A stretch of DNA of 64,000 nt from Candidatus Bodocaedibacter vickermanii (GCF_014896945.1 NZ_CP054719.1:853153-917152), one strand, 5' to 3'. Positions 30,526 through 36,633 are shown, counted from the first letter of the stretch. The notes: generated from the letters alone by a model not told the origin. Made by a program: numbers and translations.

Positions 30526-31165
30526 TCAACCACTACCAGCTGAAGCTGGTAGGTTGTAATTACAGACTGGAAGTCTCTGACTACTCTAAAGAGATATTAG
30601 AAAGGTTATTTGACTGGAAAGAGTCCGTATGATTGTTGATGTAGGCATTAATGATGTCATCAGTAACATTGCCGCTCGTTGAACTAAAGAACCCTCGCCC
30701 CCAGAAGTGTCTTCCCCAATATTCTTTCTTGATATTAGGAAACTCCTGCTGAATCTTTCTTGACGATCGTCCCTTTGCTATTTTTACAAATTCACTGACC
30801 GATACGTGGGGAGGTATTTCTACAAAAATATGCACATGATCTGCTGACAACACGCCATTGCAAACCTTAACACCCAGTTCATCAGCAACCTGTGCGATCA
30901 CCTCACGCACTCGTAATCTTAATTCACCACTTAGAACTCGTTTACGATACTTGGTGATCCATACTAAGTGATATCTATGGTAAAATACGGTGTGGCTGGT
31001 TTTGCTATAATCTGTCATATGATACCCGTCGCGTTTCTCAAGCGCTAGCGCTTGAAGACTAAGCTAGGGTATCATATTTACTCCTTTTTTTCAATACCTC
31101 GCCTCTTTTCCTTTACCAAGGACTGAAGTCTTTTTCGCCTGGAAGGCGAAGGTTTTAACCATAAA
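30515..31165 (-). mobile_element. IS200-type insertion element (tnpA only)
   Basis: A single transposase gene lies between subterminal hairpins, as expected for IS200 elements, which lack inverted terminal repeats. On one side is CTACCAGC-TGAA-GCTGGTAG (30533-30552); on the other TTCGCC/GGCGAA with a five-base loop (31134-31150). An 18-base perfect palindrome TCAAGCGCTAGCGCTTGA (31038-31055) lies 20 bases upstream of the tnpA ATG. The outer boundaries are approximate because no target duplication is expected. No tnpB is present. Confidence 0.65.
30581..31018 (-). CDS. tnpA: IS200-family transposase TnpA with Phe at the catalytic Tyr position
   Basis: HUH-type single-strand transposase, 145 residues. 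The N-terminal YHLVWITKYRKRVLSGE is the family signature, and the HUH motif is HVH in SADHVHIFVEIPP (about 59-71). The C-terminal active-site helix normally contains GYF, with the Tyr that cuts DNA; here it reads GRGFFSSTSGNVTDD, the codon at 30691-30689 being TTC (Phe). The rest of the frame is intact and near full length (usual about 140-150). By established mechanism the protein should not cleave DNA, so the copy is probably dead despite the open frame, unless another tyrosine substitutes. Confidence 0.9.
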   Translation of the reverse strand: MTDYSKTSHTVFYHRYHLVWITKYRKRVLSGELRLRVREVIAQVADELGVKVCNGVLSADHVHIFVEIPPHVSVSEFVKIAKGRSSRKIQQEFPNIKKEYWGRHFWGRGFFSSTSGNVTDDIINAYINNHTDSFQSNNLSNISLE

Positions 31166-31170
31166 GGGGA

Positions 31171-31731
31171 CTATAAATTGCTCTTTGGGTCAAGAGGTCG
31201 ATTTGCAAACACCATAAGTTCTACCAAGCGGCGCTTTGCTAAGCCAGGAACAATTTTGTCACCAATCCCTCGCCAAGGCGCAAAAAAATCATAGGCAGCC
31301 TCTATATTATTTTCATTAATATGTTTTATCAAAAATGAATGACCAATCTCAGGATGCCCCATATTATAAGTTAAGGAGGTGATCGCATCCAATTGATGGG
31401 GCGCTAAACTATCGGGGTCTTTTAAATAAGGACGAATATCATTGGCGCTAACAAGATCTGACCGCAATAATTCCAAGGCCTCATCTTGCGCTAGATGTAT
31501 CCCAGAGAAGTTTTCATTATCTTCTACTACATGCCCGAAACCAATTGTTGGAACCCCAGCAGGGCAGAGATACGCTTTTGGAAAAAATCCCTCAAACCTC
31601 GAAATCAATGACAAGGTTTGATTGGTACACCAGCGATCACGCTCTCCCCACTTGCTTGCGAACCACACAAAGGGGATGAGCAACAAAAATCTAAATAATG
31701 TTATAGAATTGTTTAGCCTGATAAATGACAC
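31171..31731 (-). CDS. Phage-type lysozyme (GH24) with N-terminal membrane segment
   Basis: Muramidase that cuts peptidoglycan. The GH24 core reads LISRFEGFFPKAYLCPAG (about 42-59) with catalytic Glu47, PTIGFGHVVEDNE, SLTYNMGHPEIGHS, and a C-terminal APWRGIGDKIVPGLAKRR, the endolysin ending. Lambdoid-like CPAGVPTIGYGH replaces the Asp seen in T4 lysozyme. Residues 11-26 (TLFRFLLLIPFVWFAS) form a weakly hydrophobic N-terminal segment, similar to signal-arrest-release endolysins. No holin, spanin or other phage gene is adjacent, so it may be a domesticated lysozyme. It has 186 residues; the ATG at 31731 is the first in frame. Confidence 0.85.
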   Translation of the reverse strand: MSFIRLNNSITLFRFLLLIPFVWFASKWGERDRWCTNQTLSLISRFEGFFPKAYLCPAGVPTIGFGHVVEDNENFSGIHLAQDEALELLRSDLVSANDIRPYLKDPDSLAPHQLDAITSLTYNMGHPEIGHSFLIKHINENNIEAAYDFFAPWRGIGDKIVPGLAKRRLVELMVFANRPLDPKSNL

Positions 31732-31807
31732 GATCTGCTCAAGATAGATTACTTAAGCAGAATATAGTGATGAAATATTATAAATTCAAGAGACTTAAGA
31801 AAAATAT

Positions 31808-32128
31808 TTATACTATTTGCTTTTCAGCCAACATTGTTTGTAATTCACCTGCTTGAAACATTTCTTTAACAATGTCACAGCCGCCAATGAACTCGCCTTT
31901 GATATACAGCTGGGGAAGGGTTGGCCAATTTGTGTAATCCTTAATCCCTTGGCGCATGTCTTGATCTTCAAGGATATTAATGCCTAAGCACTTAACACCT
32001 AAATGATTGAGTATTTGCACAACCGTGCTGGAAAATCCACACTGGGGAAATTCTGGCGTTCCCTTCATAAACAAAACAACATCATTTGTTTCAACTAATT
32101 CTTTAATTTTTGATTGAATGTCTAACAT
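31808..32128 (-). CDS. grxD: Monothiol glutaredoxin (Grx4/GrxD type)
   Basis: Cytosolic CGFS glutaredoxin that binds a [2Fe-2S] cluster with glutathione and works with BolA in iron-sulfur cluster trafficking. The 106-residue protein has VLFMKGTPEFPQCGFSSTVV with Cys30 in the CGFS motif, the TWPTLPQLYI-like segment NWPTLPQLYIKGEFIGGCDI and the GSH-binding GGCDI. It follows bolA by 9 bases on the same strand, the usual functional pair. Confidence 0.96.
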   Translation of the reverse strand: MLDIQSKIKELVETNDVVLFMKGTPEFPQCGFSSTVVQILNHLGVKCLGINILEDQDMRQGIKDYTNWPTLPQLYIKGEFIGGCDIVKEMFQAGELQTMLAEKQIV

Positions 32129-32137
32129 CGATAATTC

Positions 32138-32368
32138 CTAAAGTACTTCTGTTTTAATTGCTAACGCATGCAGCTCTGCCGCCATAGCCCCCTGTAACGC
32201 ATCGTAAACCATTTTGTGTTGTTGAACGCGCGTCATCCCTTTAAACGCAGGGCTTTTGACGGTCACAGCATAATGATCACCATCCCCCGCAAGGTCTTGG
32301 ATTATAACCTCAGCATCTGCAAATGACTCTTTTAATAAAGAGTATAACTTATCCTGTGCAACCGCCAT
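32138..32368 (-). CDS. bolA: BolA family protein
   Basis: 76-residue BolA-like protein that partners monothiol glutaredoxin in cluster delivery or regulation. It has the class II alpha-beta-beta-alpha-alpha-beta fold; DGDHYAVTVKSPAFKGMTRVQQHKMVYDAL contains the conserved H and the loop FKGMTRVQQHKMVY. It lacks the long helix-turn-helix-like insert of E. coli BolA, so it is the shorter BolA3/IbaG-like form. Its ATG overlaps the stop of the PurC-like gene by one base. In many alphaproteobacteria purC, purS, purQ and purL lie upstream of bolA-grxD. Confidence 0.92.
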   Translation of the reverse strand: MAVAQDKLYSLLKESFADAEVIIQDLAGDGDHYAVTVKSPAFKGMTRVQQHKMVYDALQGAMAAELHALAIKTEVL

Positions 32369-33084
32369 TAGTCAGCTTCCTTAATAATACCTGATAATCT
32401 GGCCATATCTTGATAGAATTGAGTTAAATTTTCAACAGAATTTTCAGTAATTTGCAGGGTATGTCTTGATCTTAATGAGCAGGTCTCTGGCGTTAATTCC
32501 CCAGCGAACAACAACATAGGATCCGAAAACTCATCTTTGTAAATCCTGGCAAAGTCTAATGTGATATCAATCAAATCATAATCAATGCCTCTAAAAAATC
32601 CGAAAACAACATCATTGATCTTTCGACTTAATACTTTTAAATCTTCAATTTCATAGCTGCTGATCCACCCAAATGCCTCTGCCAATTCTGGGGTAATCAG
32701 CTTATCCATTTTGTGTTGAGTGGGCCCTACAAATTCTAAGATAGGGTAGGGAAGCTTTGTCCCCATATCCACGCCATAATCTTGGTTTACATCTAAATCA
32801 GTATAGTTGTGAATTTTGATTCGGACTGGCACTATTTCACCCACGGAATGCAATTGTTCCCGCATGTTTAATCGGCGCATAAATGTGCTTAAAACACCCA
32901 AATCCTGAAGAGTTTGATGTAAACGTTCTGACAGCTGATTGTTAATAGCACCCTTACCATTGATAGTAAGAGACTCACCCTTAATCAGCGCATCATCTTT
33001 GAAAAAATGAACAACGGTACCTGGATCGCTTCCTTGAAAGAAAATTCGGCCACCATCTTCAAACAACTTTGTTCTATTGGCCAT
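32368..33084 (-). CDS. SAICAR synthetase (PurC) homologue with altered active-site motifs
   Basis: The 238-residue protein clearly belongs to the PurC fold: FEDGGRIFFQGSDPGTVVHF (9-28), FKDDALI, INGKGAINNQLSERL, RRLNMREQL, EIVPVRIKIHN and the final YQDMARLSGI. However several motifs of active SAICAR synthetases are changed: the DATAFN-like stretch after KDD is replaced by ALIKGE, the VVRNVAAGS segment is replaced by KIHNYTDLDV, and the catalytic D-x-K-x-E-F-G motif reads DITLDFA. The ATG at 33084 has AGGAA just upstream; an ATG at 33111 is also in frame. Genes purS, purQ and purL, its usual neighbours, are missing; it abuts bolA directly. Catalytic activity is doubtful; another role linked to BolA/GrxD is a speculation. 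Confidence 0.8.
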   Translation of the reverse strand: MANRTKLFEDGGRIFFQGSDPGTVVHFFKDDALIKGESLTINGKGAINNQLSERLHQTLQDLGVLSTFMRRLNMREQLHSVGEIVPVRIKIHNYTDLDVNQDYGVDMGTKLPYPILEFVGPTQHKMDKLITPELAEAFGWISSYEIEDLKVLSRKINDVVFGFFRGIDYDLIDITLDFARIYKDEFSDPMLLFAGELTPETCSLRSRHTLQITENSVENLTQFYQDMARLSGIIKEAD

Positions 33085-33154
33085 GTGCTTCCTATTGTTT
33101 TGATCTACCATCAGTATATACCAAAAAGTTTACGAAAAGTTAAAATACACCTTT

Positions 33155-34096
33155 TTACTCAGTTTCTAAGATTTTTATTAGCTCACCCCATTCGCGAGAA
33201 GTCAATCCGCTGTTTTCTTGGGTTACGATTTCGCCCTTAATCATTCTGCGTACTGCTTGAAGTCCTGTCTTAGACAAATGAGCCCCCTGTTGACGATATT
33301 CAGTAAACGCATGATACGTCAATGGAACCCAACGACGCATAATATCCAACATTGCCTCTGCATAAACTCTGATCTCATACTGAGCATGCGAATCTGCCCT
33401 TAACGACAAGAAATGCATCAGGTTATGCAAGTTAATCTTCCAATACCACTGAGTATAATAATTCACTGGCAATTCCATGCGCGCCAGCTCTCTGGCTAAA
33501 CCAGATCTGTTTTCATCAAGAATCTGACCATTTTCATCTAGATTTAACATGTCTTGATAATGGCTATATGCCTGTACCGAATCTTGCTTTAACAACGTTA
33601 AAACATGCTCAGCCTCTGCACCAACTAATACGTTTCCACGCCCTTGGTTGTTTACTTCTGACTGCGCTGCCAAATGCTGAGGTTCTGGGATATAAAATTC
33701 TTTATCTAAAATTGAATACCGTGCAGAATATTCATTCACACTGGCCGTACGATGACGAATCCACTGACGCGCTACAAAAATAGGTAATTTTATGTGTAGC
33801 TTTATATCGCACATTTCAAAGGGAGTCGTATGTCGGTGGCGCATTAAATAATTGATCAACCCTTGATCTTGGTTGACCTTTTTAGTGCCTTTTCCATATG
33901 AAACGCGCGCAGCCTGCACAACTGCACCATCATCGCCCATATAGTCAACTATACGAACAAACCCATGGTCTAAAACTTTAATGGGTTCATAGAGGATTTC
34001 TTCTAATGCCTCAACCGTTGCACGCCCCGTACTAAAACGTTGCGCCCTTACATCTGCCAATTGATCAGCTTTTGAATCTAAAATAATATCCGACAT
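33155..34096 (-). CDS. thyX: Flavin-dependent thymidylate synthase ThyX
   Basis: Makes dTMP from dUMP with FAD, NADPH and methylene-THF. The ThyX signature [14 protein letters not shown] is at 114-127, preceded by [28 protein letters not shown] and [34 protein letters not shown] match the FAD and dUMP binding helices. It has 313 residues, in the longer range of the family. The start chosen is the ATG at 34096 (MSDIILDSK), which fits family N-termini; a longer form to 34150 would begin inside the terminator region. It provides dTMP, which fits tmk at 51.6 kb and ndk nearby. Confidence 0.94.
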   Translation of the reverse strand: MSDIILDSKADQLADVRAQRFSTGRATVEALEEILYEPIKVLDHGFVRIVDYMGDDGAVVQAARVSYGKGTKKVNQDQGLINYLMRHRHTTPFEMCDIKLHIKLPIFVARQWIRHRTASVNEYSARYSILDKEFYIPEPQHLAAQSEVNNQGRGNVLVGAEAEHVLTLLKQDSVQAYSHYQDMLNLDENGQILDENRSGLARELARMELPVNYYTQWYWKINLHNLMHFLSLRADSHAQYEIRVYAEAMLDIMRRWVPLTYHAFTEYRQQGAHLSKTGLQAVRRMIKGEIVTQENSGLTSREWGELIKILETE

Positions 34097-34154
34097 CTTG
34101 CACCCTTTTATACTATCGGATAATTTACCGCCTTTTAAAAAGAAAAGCAAATTA

Positions 34155-34181
34155 TGAAAAAAGCCCCCATATGGAGGCTTT
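34155..34181 (-). terminator. Rho-independent terminator of the acidic exported-protein gene
   Basis: On the minus strand a hairpin with stem AAAGCC.../...GGCTTT and one mismatch (34181-34160) is followed by a T-run (TTTTTTCAT). It lies 20 bases after the stop of the gene at 34201-35010 and upstream of thyX. Its sequence is nearly the same as the ndk terminator at 35191. Confidence 0.8.
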
Positions 34182-34200
34182 GTAAAAATCGTAGACTATA

Positions 34201-35010
34201 TTATTCTTCGCTGTCATCTGAATCTGAAGGACCCTCTGTAGAAGAATCATCCACCGGTTTTACAGCAGCAGCTTTTCGCTTAGCCGCGCCTTTGCTACCA
34301 CCCGGTCCCTTGGCTAGCTTAGAATTAGAGCTACGCTCCACTGCAGCTGCTTTACCCTTGCCAGCAGCTTCATTATCTTTTGCTTTTTGTTCAAGATCTA
34401 CTAAATAAGCTTCTATAGCTTTTTGAAATTTACCTACTTTATTGTCTTGCAATACTTGCTTAATGGCTTTTTCAAACGTTATTTCTGGAACTGAATCTTT
34501 TACTCCATCAATACTTTTTAAAAACGCCCCGTTTTCTTTTACATACGTCGCTAAATCCGCATACGCACTGTTTCCTTCATGGCTTTTTTCAATTGCAGCT
34601 TTTACTAACTCCACAACCCTTGGCAATACAGTATTAATTTGCTCAATTTGCTTCTTATCTTCATCTGCTGCATCGCGTAATGATCCAACCGCAGCTAGAC
34701 GATCGCTCCAAAACTTCAAGGCAAACTGCTTGTTAACAGCATCATCATGAGCTGTTCTTACTTCCATTTCATCTGCGAATTCGTCATCTTTCAAATCGCT
34801 TTCAACTTTTTTAGCTGCAGCCAATTGCTTTTTCATGCGATCTGCCATTTGCCCCAAAAAGGTTGATAATTCGTCATAATTACCCGCGATTAGCAATGCT
34901 TTATATTTTTCCTCTGCTGGGTTTTTAGCAACTTCTGCGCCCGCAACTTCAAAGGAAGATAACAAAAACACGCTTGATAACATTATCCATTTTGCTTTTA
35001 AAGATTTCAT
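34201..35010 (-). CDS. Exported helical protein with Lys/Ala-rich region and acidic tail
   Basis: Not a family I recognise. The 269-residue protein has a signal peptide (MKSLKAKWIMLSSVFLLSS, likely cleavage after VAGA at about 25). Residues 30-205 are predominantly helical and charged, with heptad-like stretches (ADRMKKQLAAAKKVESDLKD), and short repeats of the type VLPRVVELVKAAIEK. Residues about 213-250 are Lys/Ala/Gly/Ser rich (GKGKAAAVERSSNSKLAKGP) and the end is Ser/Asp/Glu (DDSSTEGPSDSDDSEE). It has a short 5' untranslated region and its own terminator, so it is a single-gene unit. Compositionally it resembles secreted effector-like or histone-like proteins, but I claim no function. Confidence 0.7.
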   Translation of the reverse strand: MKSLKAKWIMLSSVFLLSSFEVAGAEVAKNPAEEKYKALLIAGNYDELSTFLGQMADRMKKQLAAAKKVESDLKDDEFADEMEVRTAHDDAVNKQFALKFWSDRLAAVGSLRDAADEDKKQIEQINTVLPRVVELVKAAIEKSHEGNSAYADLATYVKENGAFLKSIDGVKDSVPEITFEKAIKQVLQDNKVGKFQKAIEAYLVDLEQKAKDNEAAGKGKAAAVERSSNSKLAKGPGGSKGAAKRKAAAVKPVDDSSTEGPSDSDDSEE

Positions 35011-35190
35011 AATTTCTCTCGCTTATATGATTGATATTTGGGCATCTTTTCATTGAACAATCAGAAAGTTGCCACATACATAAAACAAAGAGTAACAAGA
35101 ATTTGTAAATTTTTTATTAAGATTTTTGACAAATTGGACAAAGATTTAAAAACGCAACCTTAACGTTTGTTTCCATTATCTGACCCAAAT

Positions 35191-35216
35191 AAAAAAGCCC
35201 CCATGCGGGGGGCTTT
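35191..35216 (-). terminator. Rho-independent terminator of ndk
   Basis: Minus strand: AAAGCCCCCC-GCAT-GGGGGCTTT type hairpin (35216-35194) followed by TTTTTT (35196-35191 including the stem base). It starts 23 bases after the ndk stop and is a strong terminator. Confidence 0.85.
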
Positions 35217-35238
35217 AGCATCGACACAGATAAAAAGA

Positions 35239-35661
35239 CTATTCGCAGATATCTAATTGGTTAAAGAAAAATGCAATTTCGTTAGCTGCATTTTCATCAG
35301 AATCAGATCCGTGAATTGTGTTTTCGCCAATTGAATCACCTAAATCACGACGAATCGTTCCTTCTGCGGCCTTTTCTGGGTTTGTATCGCCCATAATTTC
35401 GCGCGCTTTCAAAACTGCATTTGGTCCTTTTAGAACTTGCGCAACCACAGGACCTGAAGCTAAAAATTCGCACAGTTCGCCATAAAATGAACGCTCTTTA
35501 TGAACTTCATAAAATTTTTGTGCTTGCGCTAAAGTTAAGCGCACGCGACGTTGTGCAACGATTTTAAAGCCAGCAGCTTCAAAATATGCATTCACTTTAC
35601 CAGTAATGTTTTTAGCTGTTGCATTTGGTTTAATCATCGAAAATGTATAGTTGCTAGACAT
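35239..35661 (-). CDS. ndk: Nucleoside diphosphate kinase
   Basis: Balances nucleoside triphosphate pools by phosphotransfer through a phosphohistidine. The 140 residues match the family. [12 protein letters not shown] (7-18) begins the fold, [18 protein letters not shown] is conserved, and catalytic His117 lies in [27 protein letters not shown] is the usual active-site run. It is transcribed alone, with the tRNA-Met upstream on the same strand and its own terminator downstream. Confidence 0.97.
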   Translation of the reverse strand: MSSNYTFSMIKPNATAKNITGKVNAYFEAAGFKIVAQRRVRLTLAQAQKFYEVHKERSFYGELCEFLASGPVVAQVLKGPNAVLKAREIMGDTNPEKAAEGTIRRDLGDSIGENTIHGSDSDENAANEIAFFFNQLDICE

Positions 35662-35725
35662 AATTTATCCTTTAATTTTTTTCATCTTTTTATGACACAA
35701 AATTAGAAATAAATAAAGAGAGAAG

Positions 35726-35802
35726 TGGTAGCGGAGGAGGGATTTGAACCCCCGACACACGGATTATGATTCCGCCGCTCTAACCAACTGAGCTACTCCG
35801 CC
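35726..35802 (-). tRNA. tRNA-Met (CAT), elongator
   Basis: Read on the minus strand it gives a 77-base cloverleaf: acceptor GGCGGAG/CTCCGCT (one G-U pair), D stem GCTC/GAGC, anticodon stem GCGGA/TCCGT with loop ATCATAA (anticodon CAT), T arm GGGGG-TTCAAAT-CCCTC, and an encoded CCA. The anticodon stem lacks the three G-C pairs and the acceptor lacks the 1-72 mismatch of initiator tRNA, so it is an elongator Met tRNA. A tRNA-Ile2 with the same anticodon is less likely, as the sequence closely follows known alphaproteobacterial elongator Met tRNAs. Confidence 0.95.
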
Positions 35803-35817
35803 ATAAGACATTTCTCT

Positions 35818-35846
35818 TATATACAATATTTATAAACATTTTCCAA
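35818..35846 (-). promoter_or_regulatory. Promoter of tRNA-Met
   Basis: Minus strand TTGGAA (35846-35841), 17-base spacer, TATATA (35823-35818), ending 15 bases before the tRNA 5' end at 35802, an appropriate distance for a short leader. Confidence 0.6.
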
Positions 35847-35874
35847 GAAAGATTTTTGATATGTATAAGTTCAC

Positions 35875-36100
35875 TGTAAATGAGGCAGCCTGGCGATGGA
35901 CATGTTAGGTTAGATTGGTGTGTTTGGACACGGATTATCGTCGTTGAGAATGGGGAGGATTTGATTCTTTGAGTTGGATTGAGTGTGGTTTGAGACATGA
36001 GATTTTTGACCCACCTTTGACCCATTTCGGGCGCAGGATCATTGGGGTTGAAAAATGAATTTGAGATGTTTTTGAGTTTGGTAGTGTTTTAGTTCCTTGT
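35875..36100. other. Intergenic tract with strong G/T strand skew
   Basis: The plus strand of about 35880-36100 is unusually rich in G and T and poor in C (for example GAATGGGGAGGATTTGATTC near 35948 and GAGTGTGGTTTGAGACATGAG near 35981). It includes a direct repeat TTTGACCCA (two copies about 36007-36025). Short open frames exist on the minus strand but none has a ribosome site, homologous look or consistent composition. No function is assigned; decayed coding DNA is possible. Confidence 0.35.
35905..35936 (+). repeat. Dispersed 33-nt repeat, copy 1
   Basis: A diverged copy of the motif TTAGGT-AGAT..G.TGTGTTTGGACACGGATT. By hand alignment it differs from copy 3 mainly in the middle and by a one-base gap, and shares TGTTTGGACACGGATT exactly. 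The 3' half is weakly palindromic (ATCCG...CGGAT). Confidence 0.55.
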
Positions 36101-36102
36101 TT

Positions 36103-36143
36103 GATCGATGCGCCGCAGAATGTCAATTCAAGGCGCTGCGATC
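36103..36143. repeat. Hairpin GATCG-GCGCC / GGCGC-CGATC
   Basis: A 10-bp stem interrupted by a 2x2 internal loop: GATCG (36103-36107) and GCGCC (36110-36114) pair with GGCGC (36132-36136) and CGATC (36139-36143); the loop is 17 bases. It sits just before the large structured element at 36185. Confidence 0.5.
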
Positions 36144-36184
36144 CGTTGTTAAAGTGTTTAAGTTATTTAGTTTATTGTTTAAAA

Positions 36185-36369
36185 CCGAGTGAATCCCCAG
36201 TAACCCGCACGTGCAAAAAGAACCCCATTTCTTACACGAATGGGGAAAGGCGGACTTTAGTATAAAATACAAAGTCGGTGTTTTACGAGCCCGTCGGCTC
36301 TAGGGGTTGTTTACAGGGCTGTGTCTACTGATCGGGTAGTTGAGCGCCTGTACTGGGGATTCGATTCGG
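36185..36369. other. 185-nt multi-hairpin structured element
   Basis: A perfect 12-bp stem GAATCCCCAGTA (36191-36202)/TACTGGGGATTC (36351-36362), extended outward by CCGA/TCGG (36185-36188 with 36366-36369) across a small internal loop, encloses at least four hairpins: CCCCATT/AATGGGG (36223-36245), GACTTT/AAAGTC with inner GTAT/ATAC (36253-36276), GAGCC/GGCTC (36287-36300), and CAGG/CCTG with inner CTAC/GTAG (36314-36350). A GCACGTGC palindrome is at 36207-36214. It has no coding signal. It could be an RNA on either strand or a DNA-level fold; it does not match tmRNA, RNase P RNA, 6S or SRP RNA as I know them. The hairpin 36390-36430 (CAACCAAA...TTTGGCTG) follows directly. Confidence 0.55.
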
Positions 36370-36389
36370 CATGTGTCCTTTGAGTCTTT

Positions 36390-36430
36390 CAACCAAAGCT
36401 CGTCAAGGATCTTTTTAGAGATCCTTTGGC
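36390..36430. repeat. Two-tier hairpin next to the structured element
   Basis: Inner stem AAGGATCT/AGATCCTT (36405-36412 with 36418-36425) and outer stem CAACCAAA/TTTGGCTG (about 36390-36397 with 36424-36431, one wobble pair on the RNA level), separated by an asymmetric bulge. It lies between the large structure and the promoter-terminator unit and may belong to the same transcript. Confidence 0.4.
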
Positions 36431-36454
36431 TGAAATACTTTTGGGACGTAGAAC

Positions 36455-36485
36455 GAAAAAAGGCTACCCGGTTTTTGGGTAGCCT
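36455..36485 (-). terminator. Terminator/attenuator hairpin just after a strong promoter
   Basis: Minus strand AGGCTACCC (36485-36477) - seven-base loop - GGGTAGCCT (36469-36461), a perfect 9-bp stem followed by TTTTTT. It begins about 13 bases after the predicted start of transcription from the promoter at 36505-36532, so a transcript would end at about 45 nt unless it reads through. Confidence 0.75.
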
Positions 36486-36504
36486 CTTCGCAATTCTAGT
36501 TATT

Positions 36505-36532
36505 AGTATACATAAAAAGTTTGGACTGTCAA
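36505..36532 (-). promoter_or_regulatory. Consensus sigma-70 promoter driving a very short transcript
   Basis: Minus strand TTGACA (36532-36527), 16-base spacer, TATACT (36510-36505). A 15-base palindrome GCAAACTGAGTTTGC (36534-36548) lies immediately upstream of the -35 box and could be an operator. No gene with a ribosome site follows; the first feature downstream is a terminator hairpin. Confidence 0.7.
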
Positions 36533-36554
36533 GAGCAAACTGAGTTTGCATCCA

Positions 36555-36587
36555 TTAGGTCAGATCCGATGTGATCTGACACGGATT
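36555..36587 (+). repeat. Dispersed 33-nt repeat, copy 2
   Basis: TTAGGTCAGATCCGATGTG followed by ATCTGACACGGATT; matches copy 3 (37126-37158) at about 29 of 33 positions. The unit also forms a hairpin of its own (CAGATC...GATCTG, ATCCG...CGGAT). This copy lies inside the left inverted-repeat end of the 290-bp element. Confidence 0.6.
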
Positions 36588-36633
36588 GTAATTTTTCCAA
36601 GCCGTATTGCTTAACGGGTCTAGCGTCACGTTG

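Noticed and set aside
31171-31731. Prophage suggested by the lysozyme gene
   Set aside because: Neighbours are an IS200 element, grxD and bolA. There are no integrase, portal, terminase, capsid or tail genes in the window.
34154-34408. Plus-strand ORF opposite the acidic exported-protein gene
   Set aside because: It is antisense to a gene with a signal peptide, a promoter-side leader and its own terminator; the plus-strand frame exists because of the repetitive codons of that gene.
35780-36126. Short minus-strand ORFs next to the tRNA
   Set aside because: One overlaps the tRNA gene itself; none has a start signal. They follow from base-composition skew.
36347-36372. GGGGATTCGATTCGG as the start of tmRNA (resembles GGATTCGAC)
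   Set aside because: There is no matching acceptor partner, no T-arm, no CCA and no tag-peptide reading frame nearby. The sequence is one arm of the 12-bp stem of the structured element.
36300-36551. 83-codon minus-strand ORF overlapping the structured region
   Set aside because: It lacks a ribosome site, runs through the terminator hairpin and structured element, and its translation has no family resemblance or codon regularity.
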